Positions 1 through 8,245 of a DNA stretch of 64,000 nt are shown piece by piece; the stretch's first letter is position 1; each line of letters opens with the position of its first letter. Position numbers and translations under genes: made by a program. The DNA comes from an uncultured Muribaculaceae bacterium (GTDB taxonomy: Bacteria > Bacteroidota > Bacteroidia > Bacteroidales > Muribaculaceae): contig CAJTZQ010000006.1 in assembly GCA_910583795.1 (NCBI GenBank), forward strand, positions 1 through 64,000, given 5' to 3'. The notes under the pieces are model-generated. The model ran no database searches. It had not been told where the DNA came from and was given only the letters and a program-made list of their open reading frames with translations.

Positions 1-45
1 GACATCGCTGCCGAACTCTGCATAGTGTCCTAATTTGCGGTTTCT

Positions 46-873
46 TTATTTAAAATCCACAACCTCACCTTCGGGAGTTGTAGCCTGAAATTCGGGGCAA
101 TTCATGCCCATGGCATATCTATGGGCGAACTTGCGGCGTCTTTCGACGGTATTAATACGAGCGGTGTCAGGACATACCTTCACAAGATCTGCCATTGCAT
201 CAATCTCGGCTGCATTATACTTAAATATTTTCTCAAGTTCACGCTGTGTCTCGTAAGCTGAAATATTATAATCCGGATGCGAAGCTATAAAAGCCTGTTT
301 AGCCAGCAAAAATTCCTTCTCCGCACCAGCCTTTATGGCATTGTATTTCCTTACAGTATCTGGATTTGCATTGGTTTCAAAATACTTAGAGGCTGAAAGA
401 TAAGCGGCATCATCCATCTTTCTTTCTGCAGCATTGACTGCCGTCATGAACTCTGCGTACTGATCAGCTACTTTTGAACCGCTGACTTTCATAAGCATTT
501 CTATATCTCTCGAATTTAGCAGACTGTCAAAATCCAAAGGTGCTGCAACTGAAAGCTGCGACTGATCTATCATCATCCGCACAGACATGATGGTTCTATA
601 ATTCTCATCTTTCGGACTATATCTTTGAAAAAACAGTTTACACATGGTAGGAGCTTTCACATCCCCTTTCAGTTCAAATGCACCGTTTTTAGGATTCACC
701 TGAGCCAATGTCTTAAAATCTCCATTTGGATCTTCCACATCAGTCAAAGTAATCCTGACCGAATCGGGCATTCCATCTATTTTCCCAGAAAGAGAGAACG
801 GTGCCTGAGCCGTTGCCGTAATAGCAGATATCATTGCTAAAACTCCGGTCATTAATAATTTCTTGCAATTCAT
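46..873 (-). pseudogene. Truncated DUF4369/TlpA-like exported protein
   Basis: The product begins with a clear signal peptide (start chosen at MNCKKLLM, which places the hydrophobic stretch and the TATAQ cleavage region correctly; upstream in-frame codons are probably not translated). Next comes a DUF4369-like beta region (FSLSGKIDGMPDSVRITL, DPNGDF near residues 25-60) and a helical linker. In relatives a thioredoxin-like AhpC/TSA domain follows with a WCxxC motif. Here the protein stops at PEGEVVDFK, exactly where that domain starts, so the redox domain is missing. No frame in the 45 bases beyond the stop resembles the missing domain. It is the last gene of a decayed minus-strand operon. 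I infer a deletion or recombination end rather than a natural short form. Confidence 0.6.
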
Positions 874-953
874 ATTCATGCTTAATTTATAATTGATCAG
901 ATTCAAAGTTTCCATATACATATTATGTCAAGACACATTATTGACCAGTCGAA

Positions 954-1025
954 CTAAAGGTCCACAAGAATCCAATTGTCAAGAACATCAAAACGAATCA
1001 GTTCAAGCTTATCCATTTCCGGCAT
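954..1025 (-). pseudogene. Possible C-terminal gene remnant (23 codons)
   Basis: A short open frame ends in KLELIRFDVLDNWILVDL and stop. It has the alternating hydrophobic pattern of a folded protein's last strands rather than random translation, and it is preceded in frame by a stop. It lies in the otherwise geneless 922-1114 gap between two operon members. It may be the tail of a deleted gene; the family is not recognised. Confidence 0.2.
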
Positions 1026-1114
1026 TCCGGTATATTGCCGTCAGACGGGAAAGATCTTAACCATTAAAACCCCATGACCCCTTAATTCAACATCTATCAA
1101 TCAATAATAACCAG

Positions 1115-1828
1115 TCAATTTACATCTTTAACCCAGCGGACACTCAGATAACTGTCTGCACGCATACAGGCACGCGACACTTTACCATAATTCACGGTGA
1201 CACGACGATAGTATGCCATCGGATAATCCTCCTGATAAGTGTCATCTATCGTGGAAGTCCAATAATAGCCGTGTTCTCCAACATAGTCCAGATTGATCTC
1301 AATCCAGCCAAAATTTATTATTGGGAAACATCCTCCTCCAAAATCCAAGCCCAATTCAGATTCTGAATCTTTACTTATCAATGAATATGCCACTCCCTCT
1401 CCACGGAATCCGTTGGCGTCTGTATTTTTCATGCCAAGAGTTTTCTCAAGTTTCTGCCAGTCTTCATCAGTTGGGACTCTCCAACCTTCCGGGGCCGACG
1501 CTATCGCATCCTCAAGGGTCATCGGATTTCCATACTTGGGCCTATAGTCATTTTCAAACTCTTCAGCTTCATCAGAGCCGGGTTCAATCACATATCTCCA
1601 ATCGAAATTATTATAATATTCCGCACCGATGATATCCGTACCGTTCTGTGCATTGCTTGTGGTCCACATTTGATCACCTATGCGAACCCATTCATAAGTA
1701 TTGCCCTGGTCATCGGTCACAGTGCCTCGTTCAGACGGTGACACATTTGGTAAATCATCATCATTGTCACAAGCAACAAATCCGGAAAATACTATTGACA
1801 ATATCGCAATGTATATAAACTTTTTCAT
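1115..1828 (-). CDS. FISUMP-domain lipoprotein
   Basis: A 237-residue protein with a lipoprotein signal peptide (lipobox around GFVACDN, about residue 20) and an acidic linker. It carries the features of the Fibrobacter succinogenes major paralogous domain: DDQGNTYEWVRIGDQMWTTSN near the start, APEGWRVPTDEDWQKLE in the middle, YYWTSTIDD and YRRVTVNYGKVSRACMR near the end. The domain is common in Bacteroidetes surface lipoproteins; its biochemical role is not established. The gene overlaps the stop of the upstream lipoprotein gene by one base, so the two are translationally coupled in the sigma/FecR/SusC operon. Domain assignment is secure; function is unknown. Confidence 0.8.
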   Translation of the reverse strand: MKKFIYIAILSIVFSGFVACDNDDDLPNVSPSERGTVTDDQGNTYEWVRIGDQMWTTSNAQNGTDIIGAEYYNNFDWRYVIEPGSDEAEEFENDYRPKYGNPMTLEDAIASAPEGWRVPTDEDWQKLEKTLGMKNTDANGFRGEGVAYSLISKDSESELGLDFGGGCFPIINFGWIEINLDYVGEHGYYWTSTIDDTYQEDYPMAYYRRVTVNYGKVSRACMRADSYLSVRWVKDVN

Positions 1829-2760
1829 TATTCTACAGCATTTAAATCAACACCAAGATTTTCTATACATTCCTTAAGGATTTCATATTTCTGAACAATG
1901 ACAGGATATTCACTCCATTCCTCCATAAATTCATCTTTTGACTGATTGAAAATCACATCCATGAAAGATTTGAGATCATTTTTTTTGTTCGGGAATGAAT
2001 CATATTCCGGTTCATCCCATAAATCAGGATAATAAAACATAAACCCTTTTTCATAGATTAATTCTATATCCTGATTATCTATCCATTCCGGAATCTGTCT
2101 GGAAATATAATAATCTTCATAGCAATCTGCACATATATCAAAAAAAGGCTCAAGTCCCGGAGAATTATAATTCAATTTTTCATCAACGAGCGAACGCAAC
2201 AACAATTTACCAAGAACTTTAACATCTTCAGAATCTGCATCAATCCAATCATACACATTGGCTGCGAAACATCTCTGGCAACTGATAAAATCAGATTCTT
2301 CCATGTAGTCAGCATCTTCTTTATTTGTAAGAAGATTTTTTACAAGCATGATTGAATATGGTTTCAAGCCACCACCCTCAACATTTATATAAGGGATGAA
2401 ATATTTTATGACAAGATCTGTAACCCTCTCCTTCTCATCATCAGCGAGTTCGTCAAACTCCCATCTAAGTGTAGTATTGGCATCATCTAAACTCCAGCCA
2501 AAATCTACAATTTCAACTCTGTCAATACCATAACTATCGGTATATGATGCAAGAATATCAGTATATAAAAGGTAAACACCTGTAGACTCATAGAAATTTC
2601 TTCTTAAATTTCCACTCAGACTCTTGTCTGAAGGATCCACATCATAATAGTTTACAAAAGGTTCTCCGGGAATCAGGTTCTCAGTACCGTCTCCACAGGA
2701 ACATACGAATGCAGTGGCAACTACCGATAGTCCGAGAAATATTTTATTTATATAATTCAT
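1828..2760 (-). CDS. Operon lipoprotein, metallohydrolase-lipoprotein-like but without HExxH
   Basis: A 310-residue lipoprotein (lipobox AFVCSCGD, cysteine about residue 22). Its place downstream of SusC, the early segment NLRRNFYESTGVYLLYT and the ending YEILKECIENLGVDLNAVE recall the substrate-import-associated zinc metallohydrolase lipoproteins encoded after SusCD pairs. Those carry HExxH; I see no such motif here, so it is either a distant non-catalytic relative or an unrelated lipoprotein. The middle contains several cysteines (FISCQRC, FDICADCY) that could bind metal or form disulfides. It starts 34 bases after the truncated SusC frame, and the expected SusD gene between them is absent. 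Lipoprotein status is confident; family is not. Confidence 0.55.
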   Translation of the reverse strand: MNYINKIFLGLSVVATAFVCSCGDGTENLIPGEPFVNYYDVDPSDKSLSGNLRRNFYESTGVYLLYTDILASYTDSYGIDRVEIVDFGWSLDDANTTLRWEFDELADDEKERVTDLVIKYFIPYINVEGGGLKPYSIMLVKNLLTNKEDADYMEESDFISCQRCFAANVYDWIDADSEDVKVLGKLLLRSLVDEKLNYNSPGLEPFFDICADCYEDYYISRQIPEWIDNQDIELIYEKGFMFYYPDLWDEPEYDSFPNKKNDLKSFMDVIFNQSKDEFMEEWSEYPVIVQKYEILKECIENLGVDLNAVE

Positions 2761-2794
2761 TTATGTTCTGTTTTAGTAATTAGGTTTAACCGGA

Positions 2795-4181
2795 TTAAAA
2801 TGTAATAACAAATATATTATTAGTATATCCGAATGAAGCATAATAGGATGCTTTCTGACCGCCTCCACTAACATTGAATGTATGTGATTGAGAGAAACTG
2901 TCATGAGTAAGCAAATCAAACCAATCTGTATTTACAGTCTCAAACCAAGCAAGCTGCTCATTAAATTGAGAGACATTGATTCTACCGTTATATAACTCGT
3001 CCATTAGATATTCATATCCCACATAAGCATTTCCTTGAGGATACACATAATGTTGAGCTGCAAGCTGCTTTGAAAGTTCAATCCTCTCCTTTGAGTTCAT
3101 CACGTCTACCGAGCGGTCGGTGTAGCGTGGACGCGCTTTCCAGGTGAATGAATTGGTGTAGCGGATCTTCGCCGGACCCTCCTTGCCTCGTTTCGTGGTG
3201 ATCACGATAACGCCGTTTGCCGCTTTCGTACCATAGAGCGCTGTCGCGGATGCATCTTTCAACACGTCAAGACGCTCGATGTCCTGTGGGTTAAGACCCG
3301 AAATGGCGTTGCCGAGACGGTTTATATAGTCAGGGTCGTTGAGTTCGTCAGGAGAAATGGGCACGGGGTCTTTAACCACGATACCGTCTACCACCCAAAG
3401 TGGCTCACGGTTACCGATGATTGAAGATGTACCGCGGATACGAATCTTCGGTGCCGCGTTCGACTCACCCGAATTCGACATATACATAAGGTCGGGCACC
3501 TGACGCCATGAGCATCTGGTCGATGCTCATGGCGTCAGGGCGCAGGATGTCTTCAGCCTTTATTGACGTAATCGCACTGGTAGAGGCGCGCTTGTCTACA
3601 ATCTTATAACCGGTGACAACCACGTCTTCGAGAGAATGCTCATCGGGCACAAGATCAAAGTTCACAATCTCTTTGCCATCGTCTTTATGGCTCTGAGGCT
3701 CGTAGCCTATATAAGTGACAGTGATAGTAGCTCCTTTTTTTGCGTAGAGTGTATACTCGCCGTCAAGACCGGTCACAACACCGGTCTTCCCGTTTTTGTC
3801 AAAAACTGACGCGCCCACGAGTGGTTCACCCGTGTTTTTATCACGGACTACACCTGAGACGGCACCGTTCAACTGCTTGATGACAATAGTGTTTTTCTCA
3901 ATCACATAACTCACCTGTTTCGGATTGAGCACCTCGTCAAGAGCTTCTTTCACGGTAGGATTAGGAGTAACCACTTTCACTCTCTTCAAGTAGCGCATGT
4001 CTTTCACATTATAGACAACCGACATACCGGTCTGGGCATGTATCGTCTTGAAGAGTTGGTCGATTGTCATCTCCGTGTCAGGGAGATTCAATCGGGTGTC
4101 GGGCCCGGCGTGCGTTTCTGCAAACACTGCGACGCGCAATGACAGCAGCAGCAAGAGAGCCAATGTCAGAATTTGTTTCAC
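2795..4181 (-). pseudogene. SusC/RagA TonB-dependent transporter, frameshifted and truncated
   Basis: The first frame (4181 to 3465) encodes a signal peptide, an STN domain (about residues 35-100, TIDQLFKTIHAQTGMSVVY), a carboxypeptidase-like beta-sandwich (SGVVRDKNTGEPLVGASV) and the start of the plug (DAMSIDQML). It then leaves frame. The second frame resumes the plug at VPDLMYMSNSGE and includes the SusC hallmark VIVITTKRGKEG. It ends after GYTNN with a short unrelated tail, so most of the beta-barrel is gone. An intact SusC is about 1000 residues; roughly 450 survive. The STN domain implies that the original transporter signalled through the adjacent FecR and sigma factor. No SusD gene follows. 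The product cannot be a functional transporter. Confidence 0.85.
3499..3539. repeat. Perfect 18-bp inverted repeat at the SusC frameshift
   Basis: Positions 3499-3516 and 3522-3539 are exact reverse complements with a 5-base loop. The repeat lies exactly where the SusC reading frame is lost. Family consensus (IDQML-x-GQVP) predicts that the right arm originally encoded LEGQVP. A six-base ATGGCG now stands where about five bases encoding E-G would be expected, and that change completes the palindrome. Confidence 0.9.
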
Positions 4182-4207
4182 GCCATTTTGGTTAGTTAAG
4201 GTTAATT

Positions 4208-5404
4208 TTATTTATTTTCTTTTACGGTTAGTTTATTGCCTTTTAAGTCAAACTTAACATAGTTTGTCATAGTCAGAATATTTAATAAGTCCATCAGCGG
4301 CATATCGCGGGAAATAATACCGCTAAACGATTCATTCTTTACCCTATTGTCGGCGAATGTGACATCAATGCCATACCACAATGAAATCTCATCGAAAAGA
4401 GACTCAAGGGAATTGTCGCTGAAATGATACGCTCCCTGGCGCCACCCTATGTAAAGGTCGATATCTTCTTCACGAATATCCAGTTTTCCGGTAGCTGTAT
4501 CGAATTTACCTGTTTCACCCGGAGTCAGAAGTGTCTCGGCACCTGACACAGCCGGGATTATTGCAACCGAACCCTCCACGAGCGTAGTTGTGGTCATATT
4601 GTTGCGCCGGGTATTGACATTGAATTGAGTGCCATATACTTTTACGTCCATATCGCCAGTCGACACGATAAACGGACGGATCGAGTCTTTACTCACCTCG
4701 AAATAAGCTTCCCCCCTCAAAATGACGCGGCGTTCGGCATCTTCGAAATAGCTCGGGTATTCAATTTCCGTTCCTGAGTTTAACCAGATGACAGTACCGT
4801 CTTCGAGTTTCAGGCAAAGTTCCGCCCCGGGAGCTGTCTCCAACCGATGTTGTTCAGCCGGCTTACGTTTGGAAGGTTCATTGTAGCTTACTATACCGTT
4901 TTGAACATCATATTCCACATCTTCCACATGATTCTCGTAAATTTCCGAGAGTCCATAGGTGGCTTTGCTGCCTATCGACAGACGGATTTTACGGTTTGTC
5001 TTTTTCTCAGTGTAAAGAGGGACTGAATCTGTCTCCTGCTCCGGCAGCGGGATCACAACTTCAGCGATGGGTTGCTGTGCAGGCTCCGCAAGATTGAAAG
5101 AATTTGCAAAATAGGCGAACGCCACTCCGATCAAAATCAATAAACTTGCCGCGATGAGCACGGCGGAAGAATTCCACCATCTTCTTTGGCGGAATTTCTG
5201 TGCAAGGATTTGATCGAAACTTTCCCTGTAGCCACTTATGACATCGGGAGGAACGACGAAATCATTCCTTTCATGGTAATGGGTTTTCAGACGCTCGAAA
5301 AATGCGAGATGGTCAGGAGAGCTTGCAAGCCATGTCTCCACTTCATCCGCCTCTTCAGGAGTCAGGGTCCCTTCAATCTTTTTATATAGCAGTTCAGCTT
5401 CCAT
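4208..5404 (-). CDS. FecR-family anti-sigma factor
   Basis: A 398-residue inner-membrane regulator. The N-terminal cytoplasmic part (residues 1-75, EAELLYKKIEGTLTPEEADE) would bind the sigma factor. One membrane helix lies at about residues 80-102 (VLIAASLLILIGVAFAYF). The periplasmic FecR domain (LETAPGAELCLKLEDGTVIWLNSGTEIEYP, GEAYFEVSKD, TGDMDVKVYGTQFNV, TTLVEGSVAI) is followed by a C-terminal STN-like region (SLESLFDEISLWYGIDVTF). In this family the periplasmic part senses the STN domain of a TonB-dependent transporter. It lies 26 bases upstream of the broken SusC gene and downstream of the sigma gene. With the SusC barrel lost, its natural input is probably gone. Confidence 0.92.
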   Translation of the reverse strand: MEAELLYKKIEGTLTPEEADEVETWLASSPDHLAFFERLKTHYHERNDFVVPPDVISGYRESFDQILAQKFRQRRWWNSSAVLIAASLLILIGVAFAYFANSFNLAEPAQQPIAEVVIPLPEQETDSVPLYTEKKTNRKIRLSIGSKATYGLSEIYENHVEDVEYDVQNGIVSYNEPSKRKPAEQHRLETAPGAELCLKLEDGTVIWLNSGTEIEYPSYFEDAERRVILRGEAYFEVSKDSIRPFIVSTGDMDVKVYGTQFNVNTRRNNMTTTTLVEGSVAIIPAVSGAETLLTPGETGKFDTATGKLDIREEDIDLYIGWRQGAYHFSDNSLESLFDEISLWYGIDVTFADNRVKNESFSGIISRDMPLMDLLNILTMTNYVKFDLKGNKLTVKENK

Positions 5405-5652
5405 TAAAAAAATCGCTTTTGCATCAAAGACACGAAGCGATTGAAAATGGTTTACAATTTTTAAAGAAAATTTTATAAAAAATTTTAAAGAGTTGGGAGT
5501 TGGGAGTTGTGAGTTGGGAGAGTTAAGTTGTGAGGAAAGATTTATCAGGATTGATCGGGATTTATCAGGATTAATCGGAAGAAAACAGGAAAATTGGGAG
5601 GAATCGAGATTCTATTAATTCAAAATCCAAAATTCAAAATTCAAAATTAATC
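5405..5652. repeat. Intergenic region with short tandem repeats
   Basis: The 248-base gap between the sigma gene and FecR contains three kinds of simple repeat: GAGTTGG-type units at 5491-5520, ATTTATCAGGATT/ATCGG units at 5540-5578, and AAAATTC units at 5620-5648. No gene is visible. The repeats look like replication-slippage tracts. Confidence 0.7.
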
Positions 5653-6177
5653 TCAGATTCCTCTTATTTTTGAAACGGCCCGATGGAGTTGCACTTTTAC
5701 CGTGCTTATCGATAAGTTTAATTCCTCTGCGATACTTATAATTTTCATTCCTCCCTTGAATCTCATTTCGCAGATCTTCCGGCAACTTTCCGGAAGATAA
5801 GGCATGGCTCTCTCAAGTTTTTTGGCAAGTTCAGAAAGCTCTTCACTATCGTCAGACGTGGATACGCACAACAGATGCTCATAATACATTCTCAGATTGC
5901 GGTCTTCAAGGTCGAGGTCGCGGAGATAGTTAAGGCATCGGTTTCTCACCGAGATAGTGATATAAGCCGGGAGATTGGTGATATTTTGCAGAATGGATGA
6001 GTGGTCATAGAAGGAGATAAAAACTTCCTGCACTATATCGTTCGCCACGTCGGGATCAAGCACATATGTAAGTGCAAGGGAATAGGATTGTTCAAAGAAC
6101 CTGTCAAACAGCTCCTTGAATGCCTTTGCATCACGTTTCTCAAGACGGCGAATCAGTTTATTATAATCAGTACACAT
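5653..6177 (-). CDS. ECF-type RNA polymerase sigma-70 factor
   Basis: A 174-residue sigma factor with a region 2 (DAKAFKELFDRFFEQSYSLA, DPDVANDIVQEVFISFYD, residues 16-75) and a region 4 helix-turn-helix (YLPESCRKICEMRFKGGMKIISIAEELNLSISTVKVQLHRAVSKIR, residues 125-172). It is the usual partner of the FecR protein encoded downstream. Together they would switch on the SusC operon when the transporter binds its ligand. The length is normal for the Bacteroidetes ECF family and no lesion is visible. Because the transporter is broken, the sigma factor is either free, permanently sequestered, or borrowed by other loci. Confidence 0.93.
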   Translation of the reverse strand: MCTDYNKLIRRLEKRDAKAFKELFDRFFEQSYSLALTYVLDPDVANDIVQEVFISFYDHSSILQNITNLPAYITISVRNRCLNYLRDLDLEDRNLRMYYEHLLCVSTSDDSEELSELAKKLERAMPYLPESCRKICEMRFKGGMKIISIAEELNLSISTVKVQLHRAVSKIRGI

Positions 6178-6370
6178 TTTTTATCCTCATGTCTTTAAGA
6201 CGACATGTAAGGTTAGTATCCATGCCTAAGGAAAATCCATCGGTCTGTGCAATGACACGGATTTGTGAAAAAAGGTTTACAAAATTATAGAAAAATTTAC
6301 AAATCTCTTTTTATGCATCCTGCAGGCTTCATATCCCTTGACATAAGCACACGGAAGCGGTATCTATTTT

Positions 6371-6520
6371 ATTCAACTTTCGCAAGCGAAAGTTGAGGGT
6401 TATGTAGTTATGAGGTTAATCTCCAATTGTGGATAATTATCCTACTTCCTTGAATCTTATGTATAAACCTAACCCTTTAACCCCTTAACCTTCAACCCTT
6501 AAGTGAGCTTGCGAAACTTA
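6371..6520. repeat. Two copies of a dispersed palindromic repeat, opposite orientations
   Basis: Copy 1 has a 10-bp inverted repeat at 6374-6383/6386-6395 followed by GGGTTATG and GAGGTTAAT. Copy 2, in the opposite orientation at about 6466-6520, has AACCCTTTAACCCCTTAACC followed by a degraded stem (CTTGCGAAACTT). Similar elements lie at 39.6-40.2 kb and 60.0-60.1 kb. The rest of the 6178-6645 gap holds no gene. Confidence 0.7.
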
Positions 6521-6544
6521 AATATTTTATAATACCCATAACAA

Positions 6545-6572
6545 AAAAAGACCCTGAAACCAAGGTCTTTTT
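6545..6572. terminator. Bidirectional rho-independent terminator
   Basis: A nine-base stem (6545-6553 with 6564-6572) contains GACC/GGTC and is flanked by A and T runs on both sides. It lies downstream of the minus-strand TPR gene. Confidence 0.8.
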
Positions 6573-6645
6573 GCAAATACGGTTTTCACCGGTTTATGTT
6601 TCGAAGTTGTTTAAACTTTTTACGGAGATTGATTTTCAATGGAGT

Positions 6646-8076
6646 TTATCCCTTTTTATAATTTCGGAGGTCAGTCGAGCCCTGCGGCGAACCGTCGTCA
6701 AGAAGCTCTTCTATCGTGGTCTCAAGTTTTTTATTTTCCGCCTCCAGTCCACGGGTTTTATTGAGGAGTCTAAAATGGCTTCTGTAGAGATACATCAACC
6801 CGATGGCAAGAAGAAAGAGTGCGATAAGGGTGACGCTGATAATCTTTTGGTTGGTGGCGAGTTCAAGATTCTTTTTTTCCACCTCCATCGTTGCCATAGC
6901 CGATTTCAACTGGTTGACATTATATCGCATCTGAAGCTCCACATACGCATCCTCCGATTTCTGTTTCCTTGATTCAATAAGCACGTCGTTGTAGTCTTCC
7001 AAAGCTTTTAGCTTTGAGACGTGATCATTTGCCGAATCAGCCACCTCGATAAGCCGCAAGAGCGCCCGGTTCCTCACGCCTTCATTGGTGGCATTATCCA
7101 CCACCTTACGTAAATAAGGGAGCGCACCGGAATAATCCTTATCTACAAGAAGCCTGTAGGCTGTAGGGCGAGGATCCACCTCGAAAGATTCTCCAATTTC
7201 CTGATCTTTTTCAGCGAGCATGGCACACTTAGAATAAAGTTCTTTCACTTCATCCATATCAAGCACCTCATAGTTGCTCAACATCCTCCTATAACAAATA
7301 TAGTAGTTGCGATCGTAATTACGATACTTTCTTCCTACATTTTTATAATGCTTCTCCAGATTTTTGATTATCTCAAGCAATTTGCGGTCGCATTCAACCG
7401 CTTTCTCCTGAAAATCTATGCTGCTGTAGTAGGTTGCCGCAGTGGTGTAAAAAAGGCTTTTAAGGAAAGGGATCTCCTCCGGGCATTCATTAATCAGCTT
7501 TTCAAGACGCCCGAGATACTCCAGATACATATTTCCCGTTGTGGTGTGGCGAATAAAAATCACAACCCTATAGAGGTCAAGTATGTCCTGATAGATATCT
7601 TGCTTCGGGGTCAGATCTTCCTTCACATACTCCATCAGCACCTTCATCCGCTCCTCGCCTTCAAGATAACGCGCCTCACCCAAAGCTTTCTGCACATTTA
7701 CGAAAAGCTCTACTCGTTTTCGTAAAGGTTCATCCTTAATATTGGATGTCATTGAGACCAATCGATCGATAACGTTACGGTCGCGCACCTCAAGCACCGA
7801 CAGCTGACGGAGTATGTCTGCCTGCGACTCATCATCACCGGTTCTTCTGGCTATGTCAAGAATCTTCCACGCCACCCCCGATTTGGACTGCATGGGGGCA
7901 AGATCAAACGCGTCATACAGGATGCGGATGCTGTCGGATGCCGATTGCCCTTCACCTAAGGTGGCAATGATACGGTCGGCTGAAGCCTGCTGCTCCACAA
8001 TTGAAGAGGTGACGGCATGAGAAGTAAACCCACATGCCATTAATAAAAATAGGGAAATTAATTTAAAACGGTTCAC
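6646..8076 (-). CDS. TPR-repeat exported membrane protein with C-terminal coiled coil
   Basis: A 476-residue protein with a signal peptide (residues 1-22), a long helical tetratricopeptide-like region (about 25-385), one membrane helix (about 410-430, ISVTLIALFLLAIGLMYLY) and a coiled-coil tail (LNKTRGLEAENKKLETTIEELL). This layout matches Bacteroidetes TPR sensor proteins that lack, or have lost, a histidine kinase or HTH output domain. The tail ends without either. It stands alone with its own terminator. A periplasmic sensing or scaffold role is plausible, but nothing in the sequence names a partner. Confidence 0.7.
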   Translation of the reverse strand: MNRFKLISLFLLMACGFTSHAVTSSIVEQQASADRIIATLGEGQSASDSIRILYDAFDLAPMQSKSGVAWKILDIARRTGDDESQADILRQLSVLEVRDRNVIDRLVSMTSNIKDEPLRKRVELFVNVQKALGEARYLEGEERMKVLMEYVKEDLTPKQDIYQDILDLYRVVIFIRHTTTGNMYLEYLGRLEKLINECPEEIPFLKSLFYTTAATYYSSIDFQEKAVECDRKLLEIIKNLEKHYKNVGRKYRNYDRNYYICYRRMLSNYEVLDMDEVKELYSKCAMLAEKDQEIGESFEVDPRPTAYRLLVDKDYSGALPYLRKVVDNATNEGVRNRALLRLIEVADSANDHVSKLKALEDYNDVLIESRKQKSEDAYVELQMRYNVNQLKSAMATMEVEKKNLELATNQKIISVTLIALFLLAIGLMYLYRSHFRLLNKTRGLEAENKKLETTIEELLDDGSPQGSTDLRNYKKG

Positions 8077-8245
8077 TTAGTTAAATTTTATAGCAAGGCT
8101 ATTATGGGAAATGTGCTGATTTGTCATTACAGGGTTGCATAAGGGGAACCCGAGCAATGAATAAAATCTAAATTGCAAAATTACTTATTTTTTTTTACCT
8201 TTTCCGCATTATCGAATTAAAAAAAGTTTAAATGACTTCAATTTT

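Noticed and set aside
1828..2760. Zinc metallohydrolase assignment
   Set aside because: Position and the C-terminal pattern fit, but there is no HExxH motif, so the catalytic label is not supported.
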